Source of the DNA: Arenibacter algicola
Lineage (GTDB): Bacteria > Bacteroidota > Bacteroidia > Flavobacteriales > Flavobacteriaceae
Direction: 5' to 3'
Length of the DNA stretch: 64,000 nt
NCBI RefSeq assembly: GCF_018860365.1
Contig: NZ_JAHKPO010000003.1
Span: forward strand, 62,001 to 126,000
Shown one piece after another: positions 53,098-62,505 of this stretch; the stretch's first letter is position 1, and the number at the start of each line of letters is the position of its first letter. The notes beneath the pieces were generated by a model. That model did not search any database. It was not told the origin of the DNA and was given only the letters and a program-made list of their open reading frames with translations. The position numbers and the translations under genes were made by a program.

Positions 53098-54585
53098 CTA
53101 TTTTCCTTCATATAGGCCGGTATTTCCCTTTTCCAACAAAGGCATAAGTGACTTGACAATGTCTGGATTTAATTGGGCAATATTTTTGGTTTCATTGGGA
53201 TCCGCAATATGATCGTATAATTCAACCGTAGGTTCCTCCTCTCTAAAGTATTTGGTTAATCTGTATTTTGTGGTCCGCAACGAAATGCCATTTCTAAAAT
53301 AGCTGTAGGCCACCAGATCTTCTTTTGGTGTGGCGGCTGTGAAACTATCGTTGAAGCTTTCCCCGTCTATTTTGTGTTTCATACCAATGTTGCACAGTTC
53401 CATTATGGTTGGATAAATGTCTACAGTCTCAACAATGGATTCTACTTTTTTGGTCTGATGTTCTTCAAAGGGTGACCTTATTATCAATGCACTTTTTAAG
53501 GCATTTTCAAACAAGGTGTGTTTTCCCCAAACCCGCTGATCTCCCAAGTGCCAACCGTGGTCTCCCCATATAACGATAATGGTGTTTTTATCCAGCCCCA
53601 ACACTTTTAGTTCATCCCAAATCAGCCCTATTTGGGCATCAATATAACTTATGGAGGCTAAATAGGCATGTCTTAATTTTTTGGCGTATTCTAGGGAAAC
53701 CGGTTCGGCGAGACTTGCCTTTTCCTCACCTAGGGCATATTGATTAAACTCACCGCTCTCGTGTAGGCTTTTTAAGCTTATGTTTTCCGGAATATTGGGA
53801 TTTGGGGAAACAGGTATCTGGTCCCGGTCATAAAGGTCCCAGTACTTCTTGGGTGCATTAAACGGCAGATGTGGTTTAAAAAAACCAACTCCCATAAAGA
53901 AAGGTTGTTCCTTATCTTTGAGCTCCCTAAGTTTTGTAAGGGCCAATTTGGTGGTCAATCCATCCGGGTAACCCTCGTCATTTACCTCTCCTGCCTCATA
54001 TGGTTTTACCTGCTTCTTTAGGCTTTGGCGATTTTCTCCGTTCGCGTACCCGAAAAATGCATTCCAACCAGTACCCCATTTCCCGGCATCGAACAATAGC
54101 TCGTTCCAGCTATGCGGCAACTCTTTTTTTGTGGAAACAGGTTCTTCATAACCGTAGACCAAACCATCGGCAGAGTGACTAATTTTACCTATCCCAACAG
54201 TGTAGTAACCGTTCCTCTTAAGATGGTGGATAAAACTCTCGGGGACATCTTGTTCTTCCTTGTCCGATAGTAAATGTTCAATGGCACTGTTGTTCAAATG
54301 TATGGGTTTGCTGGGCCGCATTCCGGTCAATAGGGCATAACGGGAAGCCCCGCAGGTAGGTACTTGAACAAAATGGTTGGTGAAAATAGATCCTTCGGAA
54401 GCTATGGCGTCCATATTTGGCGACTTTACTAAAGGGTGACCATATGCGCCCAATTCGGTTCTTAGGTCATCTACAGCAATAAACAATACATTGGGAGGCC
54501 TTTGGGCTTGCTTGCATTGCAGATTGCTCCCTAGGAATGTTAGAATTGCGAAAAGGATAAATGGTCTTTTAAAAATGGTTGGCAT
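53098..54585 (-). CDS. Family S1 sulfatase, iduronate-2-sulfatase-like
   Basis: The 495-residue protein starts with a lipoprotein-type signal (LGSNLQC, Cys24). Metal ligands lie in NVLFIAVDDLRTELGAYGH, and the formylglycine site is Cys78 in TCGASRYALLTG, the C-x-A-x-R variant typical of the iduronate-2-sulfatase-like S1_7 group. FKPHLPFNAP and GDHGWHLGDQRVWGKHTLFE complete the active site. It removes sulfate from uronic-acid or similar sugars in marine or host polysaccharides. It has no SusCD neighbour, but lies 7 kb from the other sulfatase in the same orientation. Confidence 0.9.
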   Translation of the reverse strand: MPTIFKRPFILFAILTFLGSNLQCKQAQRPPNVLFIAVDDLRTELGAYGHPLVKSPNMDAIASEGSIFTNHFVQVPTCGASRYALLTGMRPSKPIHLNNSAIEHLLSDKEEQDVPESFIHHLKRNGYYTVGIGKISHSADGLVYGYEEPVSTKKELPHSWNELLFDAGKWGTGWNAFFGYANGENRQSLKKQVKPYEAGEVNDEGYPDGLTTKLALTKLRELKDKEQPFFMGVGFFKPHLPFNAPKKYWDLYDRDQIPVSPNPNIPENISLKSLHESGEFNQYALGEEKASLAEPVSLEYAKKLRHAYLASISYIDAQIGLIWDELKVLGLDKNTIIVIWGDHGWHLGDQRVWGKHTLFENALKSALIIRSPFEEHQTKKVESIVETVDIYPTIMELCNIGMKHKIDGESFNDSFTAATPKEDLVAYSYFRNGISLRTTKYRLTKYFREEEPTVELYDHIADPNETKNIAQLNPDIVKSLMPLLEKGNTGLYEGK

Positions 54586-54642
54586 AGGAGGATTACATTA
54601 AGGTGTTAAAGTGGTTTTAAATATAAAAGGCTAGTCAATATA

Positions 54643-55458
54643 TTAAATCAATTGGCCTGAATCTTTAAGTAAATCAAAAATTAATTTATCAACTTCAGAA
54701 ACTTTTTCCCTGTCCTTGTAGTGCAGCCAAAATATTTCGCCTACTTCAGGCATAATGGTGAGTGTTCCGGTATACTGGGCGGCATAACAGGTGGACCGCA
54801 CTAAAATAGTAGGTTTGTTATCATCGGCCCGTGCTTCAAAAATCCCCAAATGTTCAAAGGAGGAGATTTCTAGAATTATTCCCAGCTCATTTTTTATTTC
54901 CCGTGAAAGTGTCATTACATCGGACTCTTTTGGTTCTTTTTGTCCCCCTGGAAGTATATACTTGGTGTTTCCTGCTGGTTTAATGGCCAATAGCTTTTGG
55001 TCTACAATATGGATCCATTTCAATTGGTCTATGATTTCGGTCGAAGGTTCAATATAGTAATCAATGGAATTAAGGGAGTGGTTCTTATCTATAAGATCCA
55101 AGAGTTGATCTATGGCTGATCCAAATTTGGTGAGTGTTCCCAACTTGTTGTTGCGGCCAAGGGCACTGGAAATGGTTTCGTCCCGATTACCAAATTTATA
55201 GCCGCCTTTTTTGATCCACAATACGTTTAAAAGATGTTGCATCCCAACATTTCCCAATTGATCTATAGAGATGGCTATTTCTAGAAGATACTCGGACAAT
55301 CCTACAATACCCTTTTTGAATAAACCATGAAAAATACCATATATAAAACCCAAAGGGAGAGTGAGTGTGAGTAAAAATATAGAGATGAAGAACAGGAGGA
55401 TCCCAATCAACGGGTTCACCTTTTTGTCTACCTTATAGACTTGTTTTTTTAGAATCAT
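54643..55458 (-). CDS. Membrane-anchored Nudix hydrolase-like protein
   Basis: The 271-residue protein has an N-terminal membrane helix pair (residues 15-45), a helical region, then a Nudix domain at about 130-270. The Nudix box reads GGQKEPKES, then REIKNELGI, where the consensus has REUxEExGU, so one of the two Glu is Asn. Metal binding may be weakened. Nudix enzymes cleave nucleoside diphosphate-linked compounds. Similar two-part proteins are found in flavobacteria; substrate unknown. A stretch of 57 bases separates it from the sulfatase. Confidence 0.75.
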   Translation of the reverse strand: MILKKQVYKVDKKVNPLIGILLFFISIFLLTLTLPLGFIYGIFHGLFKKGIVGLSEYLLEIAISIDQLGNVGMQHLLNVLWIKKGGYKFGNRDETISSALGRNNKLGTLTKFGSAIDQLLDLIDKNHSLNSIDYYIEPSTEIIDQLKWIHIVDQKLLAIKPAGNTKYILPGGQKEPKESDVMTLSREIKNELGIILEISSFEHLGIFEARADDNKPTILVRSTCYAAQYTGTLTIMPEVGEIFWLHYKDREKVSEVDKLIFDLLKDSGQLI

Positions 55459-55740
55459 TGGTCTTAGTTGGTAGCTTAAAGGTATAAAATAATTTCTGCC
55501 GAAAGGAGGGGTTTTAAAAGTGCTATTGGAAATGGATAAATGAAATCGTATCCATAATTAAAAGTGTAGCTGTAATAATATTAAATAAATGCTATATTTG
55601 AGAAATTCTAAAATTTCGGATATTGCCAGTTGTTTGTTTTTTTAATGAGCTAAGTGCTTATGATATTCCTACTTCCAATAATTCTATGTAAAACTTAAGC
55701 TTATCCGATAGATCGAAATAATCATTTTAAAATCTTATTG

Positions 55741-58700
55741 ATGAAAAATCACATTGCCCTTGTCCTTGGTCTTTTTATACTGTTTTTTAGTTCTTGTGAT
55801 AGCAAGAAAAGGGAAGGCGAACCCCGAATTTTGGTCTTTTCCAAGACCATGGGCTTTAAACATGCTTCTATACCCAATGGTTTGGAAGCAATACAGAAGT
55901 TGGGGATGGAGAACAAAATTAGTGTAGATACGACCAAGAATGCCGATATCTTTAATGATGACGACTTAAAGAAGTACTCTGCAGTAGTATTTCTTAGTAC
56001 CACTGGCAATATATTGGATGCTAAACAAGAGGCTGCCTTTGAGAGGTATATTCAGGCCGGCGGAGGTTTTGTTGGTGTTCATGCTGCAACGGATACCGAG
56101 TATGATTGGGGTTGGTATGGAAGATTGGTCGGGGCTTATTTTGATAGTCACCCAGCAGGTACTCCGGAGGCGGATTTTGTTATTAAGGACAACACTTTCA
56201 GTGCTACAAGTATGTTTAGCGATTCTATCTGGCATCGCACCGATGAACTCTATAATTTTAAGAAATTAAATCTTGAGGTAAACGTTTTAATGACCGTTGA
56301 CGAAAATACCTATAAAGGTGGTAAAAATGGAGAACATCATCCTATGAGTTGGTATCACGAATACGATGGTGGCCGAGCCTTTTATACTGCCCTGGGCCAT
56401 ACTGCGGAAAGTTTTTCCGAAGATTTGTATTTAAAACATCTTCTTGGGGGCATTCAATATGCCATTGGGAAGAATGAAATCTTGGATTATACAAAGGTTA
56501 CTACTCAGATTCCTCCAGATTCTGATCGCTTTACCAAAGTTCCTTTGAAATTTGGTGAGTTTTTTGAGCCTACCGAAATGGCTATTTTACCCAATAATGA
56601 CATTTTGGTTTCCCAAAGACGTGGCGAAATAATGCTTTACAAAGCTGCTACTGAAGAATTGTCCCAGGTGGGATTTTTGGATGTGTATCATAAGACCCTA
56701 AACACACCAAATGTAAATGCAGAGGAAGGGTTAATGGGATTGCAAAAGGATCCCAATTTTGAAACCAACCATTGGATTTATGTTTATTATAGTCCAACTG
56801 GCGATAAGTGGGTCAATAGATTGTCTAGATTCAAGTTTGAGAACGATGTTTTTGATATGGCCTCCGAGCAGATTATTCTAGAAGTGGATAGTCAGCGTGA
56901 AATATGCTGCCATACAGCTGGTTCCATAGCTTTTGGTCCAGATAATATGTTGTATTTGTCAACAGGGGATAATAGTACCCCCTTTAATGAAAAAGGGGCG
57001 AAGTATACCAATAAAGGGTATGCGCCTTTAAACGATTTACCGGGAAAGGAACAGTACGATGCCCGTAGATCCTCAGGGAACACCAATGATCTCAGGGGTA
57101 AGATATTGCGTATTAAGGTAAATGAGGACGGAAGTTACAGTATCCCCGAAGGAAATTTATTCCCAGTAGGTACGGCCAAGACCAGACCTGAAATATTTAC
57201 CATGGGCCATCGCAATCCATATCGGATTTCGGTAGACCCCAAGAAGGGTTATGTATATTGGGGAGATGTGGGGCCTGATGCTAGAGTAGATAGTTTGGAT
57301 ACTAGAGGGCCAAGGGGTTACGATGAAATGAATCAGGCCAGGGAAGCGGGCAATTTTGGTTGGCCATTATTCGTTGCCGACAATAAACCTTATCGCGACT
57401 ATGACTATGCCACAGGCGAAAGTGGAGAAGCTTTTGATCCGCAAAAACCCATCAATGATTCTAAAAACAATACTGGGTTAAGGGAGCTTCCGAAGGCCAT
57501 GCCAGCCTATGGTTTTTATCCGTACGTAGCATCCCAAGAATTTCCGCAAACCGGTACCGGTGGAAGGAATGCTATGGCGGGACCCGTGTATTATTCGGAT
57601 CTTTACCATGGACCCAATGCCCTGCCAGAGTATTATGATGGTAAGGTGTTGGTTTACGATTGGATACGTGGCTGGATGATGGCCGTTAGTTTGTTTCCCA
57701 ATGGGGAATTTAATAAAATGGAGCCTTTTGCCGATCAAATTAAGGTAAATAACCTTATAGATATGGAAGTAGGTCCTGATGGTAGGGTATACCTCTTGGA
57801 ATACGGCAGTGGCTGGTTTTCTAAAAATGATGATTCTGCATTGAGTTATATTGAATATAATGGAGGCAATAGACCTCCGGTGATCGAGAATATCACTGTA
57901 GATAAAACATCGGGAAAAATACCGTTGACCATTACGGCCAAGGTTGAGGCTAGTGATAGGGAGCAAGATGTTATGACCTATCTTTGGGACCTGGGGAACG
58001 GTGAGACCAAGGAAACCACTACTCCCCAAATAACCTATACCTATGAAAATGTAGGGGACTATTTTGTTTCCGCTTCTGTTGTGGATGCTAAGAAAGCTTC
58101 TGCCAAAAGTGAGGCTTTAAATGTTGTGGCCGGAAATACCAGGCCGGAGGTTTCAATAGATATCAGTGGAGGTAGCTCATCCTTTTTTGTACCGGGAGAA
58201 GCAGTGAGCTATAAGGTTTCCGTTGTGGATCCGGATGGTTCTGTAATCGATGCGGACAATATTTTTGTTTCCGTAGATTATCTGGAAGGTATGGATGAGG
58301 CCTCACTTTCTTTGGGACATCAAGAAGTTTCAGCGGCCGTTACCGGAAAAGCCCTGACCTTGGCATTGGACTGTAAGACCTGCCATAAGGAAAAGGAAAA
58401 ATCTGTTGGACCCATGTACCGCGATATTGCTGAAAAGTATAAGAACGATAAAAAGGGGCTTAGCTATCTGCAAGGAAAGATAATTTCCGGGGGTAGTGGC
58501 GTTTGGGGAGAGGTAACCATGCCTGCCCATCCCAACCTTACCAAGGATGAATCTAGGCAAATTGGGCTGTATATCCAGTCCCTTGCAAGTACTGCTGTTA
58601 AGAAGAAATCCTTACCGGCAGCGGGAAGCATAGTTCCAAACCCTACCAAGGGCGAAACAGTAATGGTTATTACGGCAAGCTATACCGATAATGGGGAAAA

Positions 58701-58779
58701 TAATGTAAAACCCTTGACAGGTTCTAAATCGGTGGTATTGCAAAAAGACGCCAATACCGACAAAGCAGGGGCCAAGTAA
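55741..58779 (+). CDS. ThuA / PQQ-type sugar dehydrogenase / PKD / cytochrome c fusion lipoprotein
   Basis: From ATG 55741 the 1012-residue lipoprotein (SSC, Cys20) has four parts. A ThuA domain (about 28-240) has GGGFVGVHAATDTEYDW and HHPMSWYHEYDGGRAFYT. A six-bladed glucose/sorbosone-dehydrogenase-like beta-propeller (about 260-690) carries TDD-like calcium and PQQ-site strands such as FGPDNMLYLSTGDN and FTMGHRNPYRIS. A PKD domain spans about 708-795. A cytochrome c domain has the heme motif CKTCH at 878-882 and an axial Met in EVTMPAHPNL. Such fusions oxidise sugars in the periplasm or at the surface and pass electrons to a c-type heme. The exact sugar is unknown. Confidence 0.9.
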   Translation: MKNHIALVLGLFILFFSSCDSKKREGEPRILVFSKTMGFKHASIPNGLEAIQKLGMENKISVDTTKNADIFNDDDLKKYSAVVFLSTTGNILDAKQEAAFERYIQAGGGFVGVHAATDTEYDWGWYGRLVGAYFDSHPAGTPEADFVIKDNTFSATSMFSDSIWHRTDELYNFKKLNLEVNVLMTVDENTYKGGKNGEHHPMSWYHEYDGGRAFYTALGHTAESFSEDLYLKHLLGGIQYAIGKNEILDYTKVTTQIPPDSDRFTKVPLKFGEFFEPTEMAILPNNDILVSQRRGEIMLYKAATEELSQVGFLDVYHKTLNTPNVNAEEGLMGLQKDPNFETNHWIYVYYSPTGDKWVNRLSRFKFENDVFDMASEQIILEVDSQREICCHTAGSIAFGPDNMLYLSTGDNSTPFNEKGAKYTNKGYAPLNDLPGKEQYDARRSSGNTNDLRGKILRIKVNEDGSYSIPEGNLFPVGTAKTRPEIFTMGHRNPYRISVDPKKGYVYWGDVGPDARVDSLDTRGPRGYDEMNQAREAGNFGWPLFVADNKPYRDYDYATGESGEAFDPQKPINDSKNNTGLRELPKAMPAYGFYPYVASQEFPQTGTGGRNAMAGPVYYSDLYHGPNALPEYYDGKVLVYDWIRGWMMAVSLFPNGEFNKMEPFADQIKVNNLIDMEVGPDGRVYLLEYGSGWFSKNDDSALSYIEYNGGNRPPVIENITVDKTSGKIPLTITAKVEASDREQDVMTYLWDLGNGETKETTTPQITYTYENVGDYFVSASVVDAKKASAKSEALNVVAGNTRPEVSIDISGGSSSFFVPGEAVSYKVSVVDPDGSVIDADNIFVSVDYLEGMDEASLSLGHQEVSAAVTGKALTLALDCKTCHKEKEKSVGPMYRDIAEKYKNDKKGLSYLQGKIISGGSGVWGEVTMPAHPNLTKDESRQIGLYIQSLASTAVKKKSLPAAGSIVPNPTKGETVMVITASYTDNGENNVKPLTGSKSVVLQKDANTDKAGAK

Positions 58780-58800
58780 GGGTCGTTTTTTGTGAATTAT

Positions 58801-58841
58801 TTACCCCTTATGGTTGCCAATTTTGCAATCATAAGGGGTAA
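58801..58841 (+). terminator. Terminator after the ThuA/PQQ fusion gene
   Basis: TTACCCCTTATG (58801-58812) and CATAAGGGGTAA (58830-58841) form a perfect 12-bp stem; T-rich sequence follows. It lies 21 bases past the stop. Confidence 0.7.
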
Positions 58842-58963
58842 GTTTTGTTAAATTAGATGCCATCCGGCGGATTGATTTTACGGTCCGCAAGCTTGAAATC
58901 TATGGCCTTTGATGGATAAATGGTTTTGTCTTAGAAGTAATAATTGTTACTTTAATTTTTGGG

Positions 58964-59725
58964 TCAGTTATTCATCCAGTTTTTAAATTCGGCGGCTTTG
59001 GCCTTACTGACTACTACTCGCTCTTCATAAACCGGGATTACGTTTACGATAAGCTTTCCGTTGAAATATTGTTTGATGCCAGAAATAGAGTCTCTTTGAA
59101 CAATGAATTGACGGTTAAGGCGGTAAAAAATGCCAGGGTCCAGGTCATTTTCAATATCTTCCAATTTTTGTTCTATGATATAAGTTTGTTTATCCTTGGT
59201 TACCGCTTTAACGATTCCGTTATCAATATATAGGTACGCAATTTTTTCTGTCTTTAATGGAATTAATTCATCCCTATGATGGACCAAATACATTGATTTG
59301 TAACCTTTTTTCTGATCTTTTAATAAATGCAGTAATCCCTCGACTTGATTGGTAATAAGGCCCTTGCCTTTTTTTTGCTCTTTAAATTGAATCAGGCTTT
59401 CTTCCAGCTCATCCTCATCTATGGGTTTTAATAAATAATCGATGCTATTTAGTTTGAAAGCTTTTAAGGCATATTGGTCATAAGCGGTAGTAAAGATTAT
59501 GGGAGCGTCAATTTTAATGGCGTCAAAAATTTCAAATGACAGCCCATCGGCCAAGTGTATATCCATAAAAACCAGGTCGGCTCCCTGATTTTTCGAAAAA
59601 TAATCGACAGAGGTTTTTACAGAGTCTAAAACTGCCAATACCTCAATGGTATCCTCTAAGTTTTTTAGCATATAGACAAGATTTTCACTTGCCGCCAATT
59701 CATCTTCTACAATTACTACTTTCAT
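58964..59725 (-). CDS. LytTR-family response regulator
   Basis: The 253-residue protein has a receiver domain (1-120) with phosphoacceptor Asp in ADLVFMDIHL, Lys in YLLKPI, and acidic pair VEDE near the start. A LytTR DNA-binding domain (about 150-250) includes FYRLNRQFIVQRDSI. It is the partner of the histidine kinase directly upstream; the start overlaps the kinase stop by 4 bases (ATGA). LytTR regulators in this phylum often control envelope or polysaccharide functions, but targets are not seen. Confidence 0.93.
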   Translation of the reverse strand: MKVVIVEDELAASENLVYMLKNLEDTIEVLAVLDSVKTSVDYFSKNQGADLVFMDIHLADGLSFEIFDAIKIDAPIIFTTAYDQYALKAFKLNSIDYLLKPIDEDELEESLIQFKEQKKGKGLITNQVEGLLHLLKDQKKGYKSMYLVHHRDELIPLKTEKIAYLYIDNGIVKAVTKDKQTYIIEQKLEDIENDLDPGIFYRLNRQFIVQRDSISGIKQYFNGKLIVNVIPVYEERVVVSKAKAAEFKNWMNN

Positions 59726-60759
59726 GTCATTTTGTTCAAAGGTAACTTTACACGGAATATATCATTTTGTTTATCCACAATAATTTGTTGCTTTCTTATC
59801 ATGTAATAACGTTTGTACAGATTTAAAAGTCCGGTACCGGTACCTTCCGCCAATGTAGTCCGCGCCCGTACTTTGTTTTCAACATAAATGCATTCACCCT
59901 GTGAGTAGATTTGAACTTTTAAAGGATGTGTTTCCGAAATCTCGTTATGTTTTACTGCATTTTCTACCAATAACTGTAATGCCAAAGGTGGAATTTTTCT
60001 ATCAAGATAACTTTCGTCGATTGCAATATCAATTTGAAAACGGTTCCTGTATCTTGTTTTTATTAAATAGGTATAGCTTTCTAGGAACTTAAGTTCCTCT
60101 TTTAAAGAGACCAGATCTCTATCCCCGCTTTGCAATATATAACGGTACATAAAGGAAAGCTTTTTAACAAAAATGGTAGCCTCCTTATTGTCTCGTATAA
60201 GGGAATTGAGTGTGTTTAGGGAATTGAAAAGAAAATGCGGGTTGATTTGATTCTTTAGGGCAGAAAGTTCATTTTGTAGGTTTTGTTGTTTTAAATGTTC
60301 ATTTTCCAGAATACTTTCTCCCTGAATAATTTTTAGCCTTAAAATTCTGGAGATAAAAAGGATGATGATGAGGACAACGATGAATATAAAATCTTGAAAA
60401 TCCTCTTCCCTGTTAGAAATGTCCTTGTCAATAAAAATAGGGTATACGAAATTTAGGATAGAAATTGTGGCCAATAGAATTCCAATATTGCCCAAGAGCC
60501 TCAATCCCCAATCCAGTAAGCGGTACTTTTTAGGGATGCGATAAATAAAATTGGTATTGAACTGCAGTGCAGACCATGAAAAAAGGAAGAAAAACCAGAA
60601 TTTTAAATCAAGATCTACAAATAGCTCACTGGAAAAAATCTCTTTATTGAGACCTGTTGACCTAAATAGCGATATGGTCAGTGGAAGGGTCACTAAAACA
60701 GCAATAAGTAAGGCTATCTTTATTATTTCAAGCTGTTTTACCTGTTTTATAGTTTCCAT
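59722..60759 (-). CDS. LytS/YehU-type membrane histidine kinase
   Basis: The 345-residue protein has four membrane helices in the first 145 residues, then a short coiled linker, a His_kinase domain (ALKNQINPHFLFNSLNTLNS, phospho-His at about residue 199) and an HATPase domain with LLVENAVKHNE and TGTGLLNLYKRY. There is no periplasmic sensor domain, so it probably senses through the membrane part. It forms a two-gene operon with the LytTR regulator, with a 4-base overlap. Confidence 0.93.
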   Translation of the reverse strand: METIKQVKQLEIIKIALLIAVLVTLPLTISLFRSTGLNKEIFSSELFVDLDLKFWFFFLFSWSALQFNTNFIYRIPKKYRLLDWGLRLLGNIGILLATISILNFVYPIFIDKDISNREEDFQDFIFIVVLIIILFISRILRLKIIQGESILENEHLKQQNLQNELSALKNQINPHFLFNSLNTLNSLIRDNKEATIFVKKLSFMYRYILQSGDRDLVSLKEELKFLESYTYLIKTRYRNRFQIDIAIDESYLDRKIPPLALQLLVENAVKHNEISETHPLKVQIYSQGECIYVENKVRARTTLAEGTGTGLLNLYKRYYMIRKQQIIVDKQNDIFRVKLPLNKMT

Positions 60760-60848
60760 ATTACCTTTGTTGTTTTAAATATACTTCATTACACCTCCCT
60801 ATCATAGTTCTCAAGATGGATTTTGTAGTTCTCCCGGTTTGGAGTGCA

Positions 60849-60877
60849 AAAAAGCCCCTGAATAGAGTCAAGGGCTT
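60849..60877 (-). terminator. Terminator after the repeat-protein gene
   Basis: AAGCCC (60852-60857) and GGGCTT (60872-60877) enclose a 14-base loop with further pairing TGA/TCA; the A-run at 60848-60854 gives a T-run on the minus strand. It separates the repeat-protein gene from the kinase operon. Confidence 0.6.
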
Positions 60878-60909
60878 GTAGGTGATAAATTTATGTATTT
60901 ATATTATTG

Positions 60910-61392
60910 TTATTTGGCATAAGCGTTAAATCCCTTGGGCAAATAGTTCATTACTTCAAAGCCAAGGTTGATCTCTTCCTCAATTTCTTCTACTACAATA
61001 TCGTTAAGGTTCAGTTCCATACCGGCATAGGCATTAAAACCAAGGGGAAGATATTTTGCCGGATCAAATCCCAATACAATTTCTTCATCCAATTCCTCAA
61101 CAATAATACTGTTAAGATCCAATTCCATCCCAGCATAAGCATTGAATCCAAGAGGGAGGTAGGTTGTAGTCTCAAATCCTAAATTAATTTCTTCCTCCAC
61201 TTCAATAAGGTTAATTTGATCCAAACTTAAATTTCTTACTTCTTCATCCATAAGCAATCCTTCGGCAAAGGGGTTGTGTGATTCAATATAACAGTTAATG
61301 TCATCAGAGTTTAAACATTTGTCCTTTCCTGAAAATGAGAACAGTGAAAGAGATACTAGTATGGTACTTAATAAAAAAGCTGCGTTTTTCAT
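60910..61392 (-). CDS. Secreted protein with three 36-residue repeats
   Basis: From ATG 61392 (MKNAAFLLSTILVSLSLFSF) the protein has 160 residues with a Sec signal. Residues 56-160 consist of three repeats with a period of 36 (about 56-90, 91-126, 127-160). Each has an acidic V-E-E-x-x-E-E-I-x-L-G-F half and an invariant Y-L-P-x-G-F-N-A-Y-A half. The repeats are acidic and likely form a small solenoid or bind calcium or a partner protein. I do not know a named family. The upstream ATG at 61425 is weaker because it puts a polar tail before the signal. It lies next to the LytTR system but is terminated separately. Confidence 0.7.
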   Translation of the reverse strand: MKNAAFLLSTILVSLSLFSFSGKDKCLNSDDINCYIESHNPFAEGLLMDEEVRNLSLDQINLIEVEEEINLGFETTTYLPLGFNAYAGMELDLNSIIVEELDEEIVLGFDPAKYLPLGFNAYAGMELNLNDIVVEEIEEEINLGFEVMNYLPKGFNAYAK

Positions 61393-61674
61393 GATATATA
61401 ATTTTATGAATATTTTGATATGCAATTTATTTCTGGTGCAAAGATAAGGGGCGCATTAGTGCCTTTTAGGTGGTTATTAAGTGAAGTGGACAAAATGGTG
61501 GGTGAAGCGACTTTGGATTTAACTGAACCGAACCTGATTTGGAAAATAAAGTAATTAAAATGGTGTCTAATGGCCTATGCGCAACTAGATAAGCCAGTAA
61601 TATAACCAGCTATTTTAGGTCGGTTTGATGAAGGATATGGCGGGTCTATGCCAGACTATTTTCTTTTTTAATAT

Positions 61675-62358
61675 TTAAACTGCCCGTTGTATTACTTCAA
61701 AAACCTTATTGCCATCGCACTTTAATGTCTTGGATGGATATTTAAGAATAAGGGCATAGTCGTGGGTGGCCATAAGGATGGTCCTTCCCGTTTTATTGAT
61801 GTCCTGAAGTACCTTCATCACTTCTACACTGGTCTGTGGGTCGAGATTCCCGGTAGGCTCGTCCGCCAGAATTAGGTCTGGATCATTTAATAGCGCTCGG
61901 GCTATGGCGATACGTTGTTGTTCCCCTCCCGAAAGTTCATGGGGAAATTTAAAGCCTTTTGTTTTCATGCCCACTTTATCCAGGACATCTTCAATCTTGG
62001 CGTTCATCTCACTATGGTCTTTCCAGCCGGTGGCCTTTAGTACAAAAAGGAGGTTATTGTTGACGTTGCGATCTGGTAATAATTTAAAATCTTGAAAAAC
62101 CACCCCTAGTTTTCTTCTCAAATATGGAATTTCTTTTTCTTTCAAGGTGGTGAGATCGAAATCTACAATATGGCCGCTTCCCTGTTTTAATGGAAGATCG
62201 CCATATAAAGTTTTCATAAAGCTGCTCTTTCCACTGCCTGTCTTTCCGATAAGGTATACGAATTCCCCTTTTTTGATTTCAAGGCTAATATCGTTCAATA
62301 CTAAATTTTCACCCTGAAATACGGCTACATCCTTCAATCGCAATATGCTTTCGCCCAT
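61675..62358 (-). CDS. ftsE: Cell-division ABC transporter ATP-binding protein FtsE
   Basis: The 227-residue ATPase has Walker [10 protein letters not shown], the Q-loop in [14 protein letters not shown], the signature [16 protein letters not shown], Walker [13 protein letters not shown] and the switch His in MATHDY. The FtsE-specific [11 protein letters not shown] supports the name. FtsE works with membrane protein FtsX to activate peptidoglycan hydrolases at the division site. ftsX is not adjacent, which is usual in flavobacteria. It is divergent from the TPR gene. Confidence 0.92.
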   Translation of the reverse strand: MGESILRLKDVAVFQGENLVLNDISLEIKKGEFVYLIGKTGSGKSSFMKTLYGDLPLKQGSGHIVDFDLTTLKEKEIPYLRRKLGVVFQDFKLLPDRNVNNNLLFVLKATGWKDHSEMNAKIEDVLDKVGMKTKGFKFPHELSGGEQQRIAIARALLNDPDLILADEPTGNLDPQTSVEVMKVLQDINKTGRTILMATHDYALILKYPSKTLKCDGNKVFEVIQRAV

Positions 62359-62505
62359 AGTTTTTAATGTTGATATAAAAGTAATAAGTTCCTTTGGAAT
62401 TAAGTCAAATCTTCTTTAAAAATCTTTTTCTTTATCATATACTTAGGGACAATATTTATCGTTATATAATTTAATTACGGTAATTCTTAACTTCTAGAGA
62501 ACACT

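Noticed and set aside
60907..61182. A plus-strand frame opposite the repeat protein
   Set aside because: Its repeats are only the antisense reading of the 36-residue repeats; the minus strand has the signal peptide and start.
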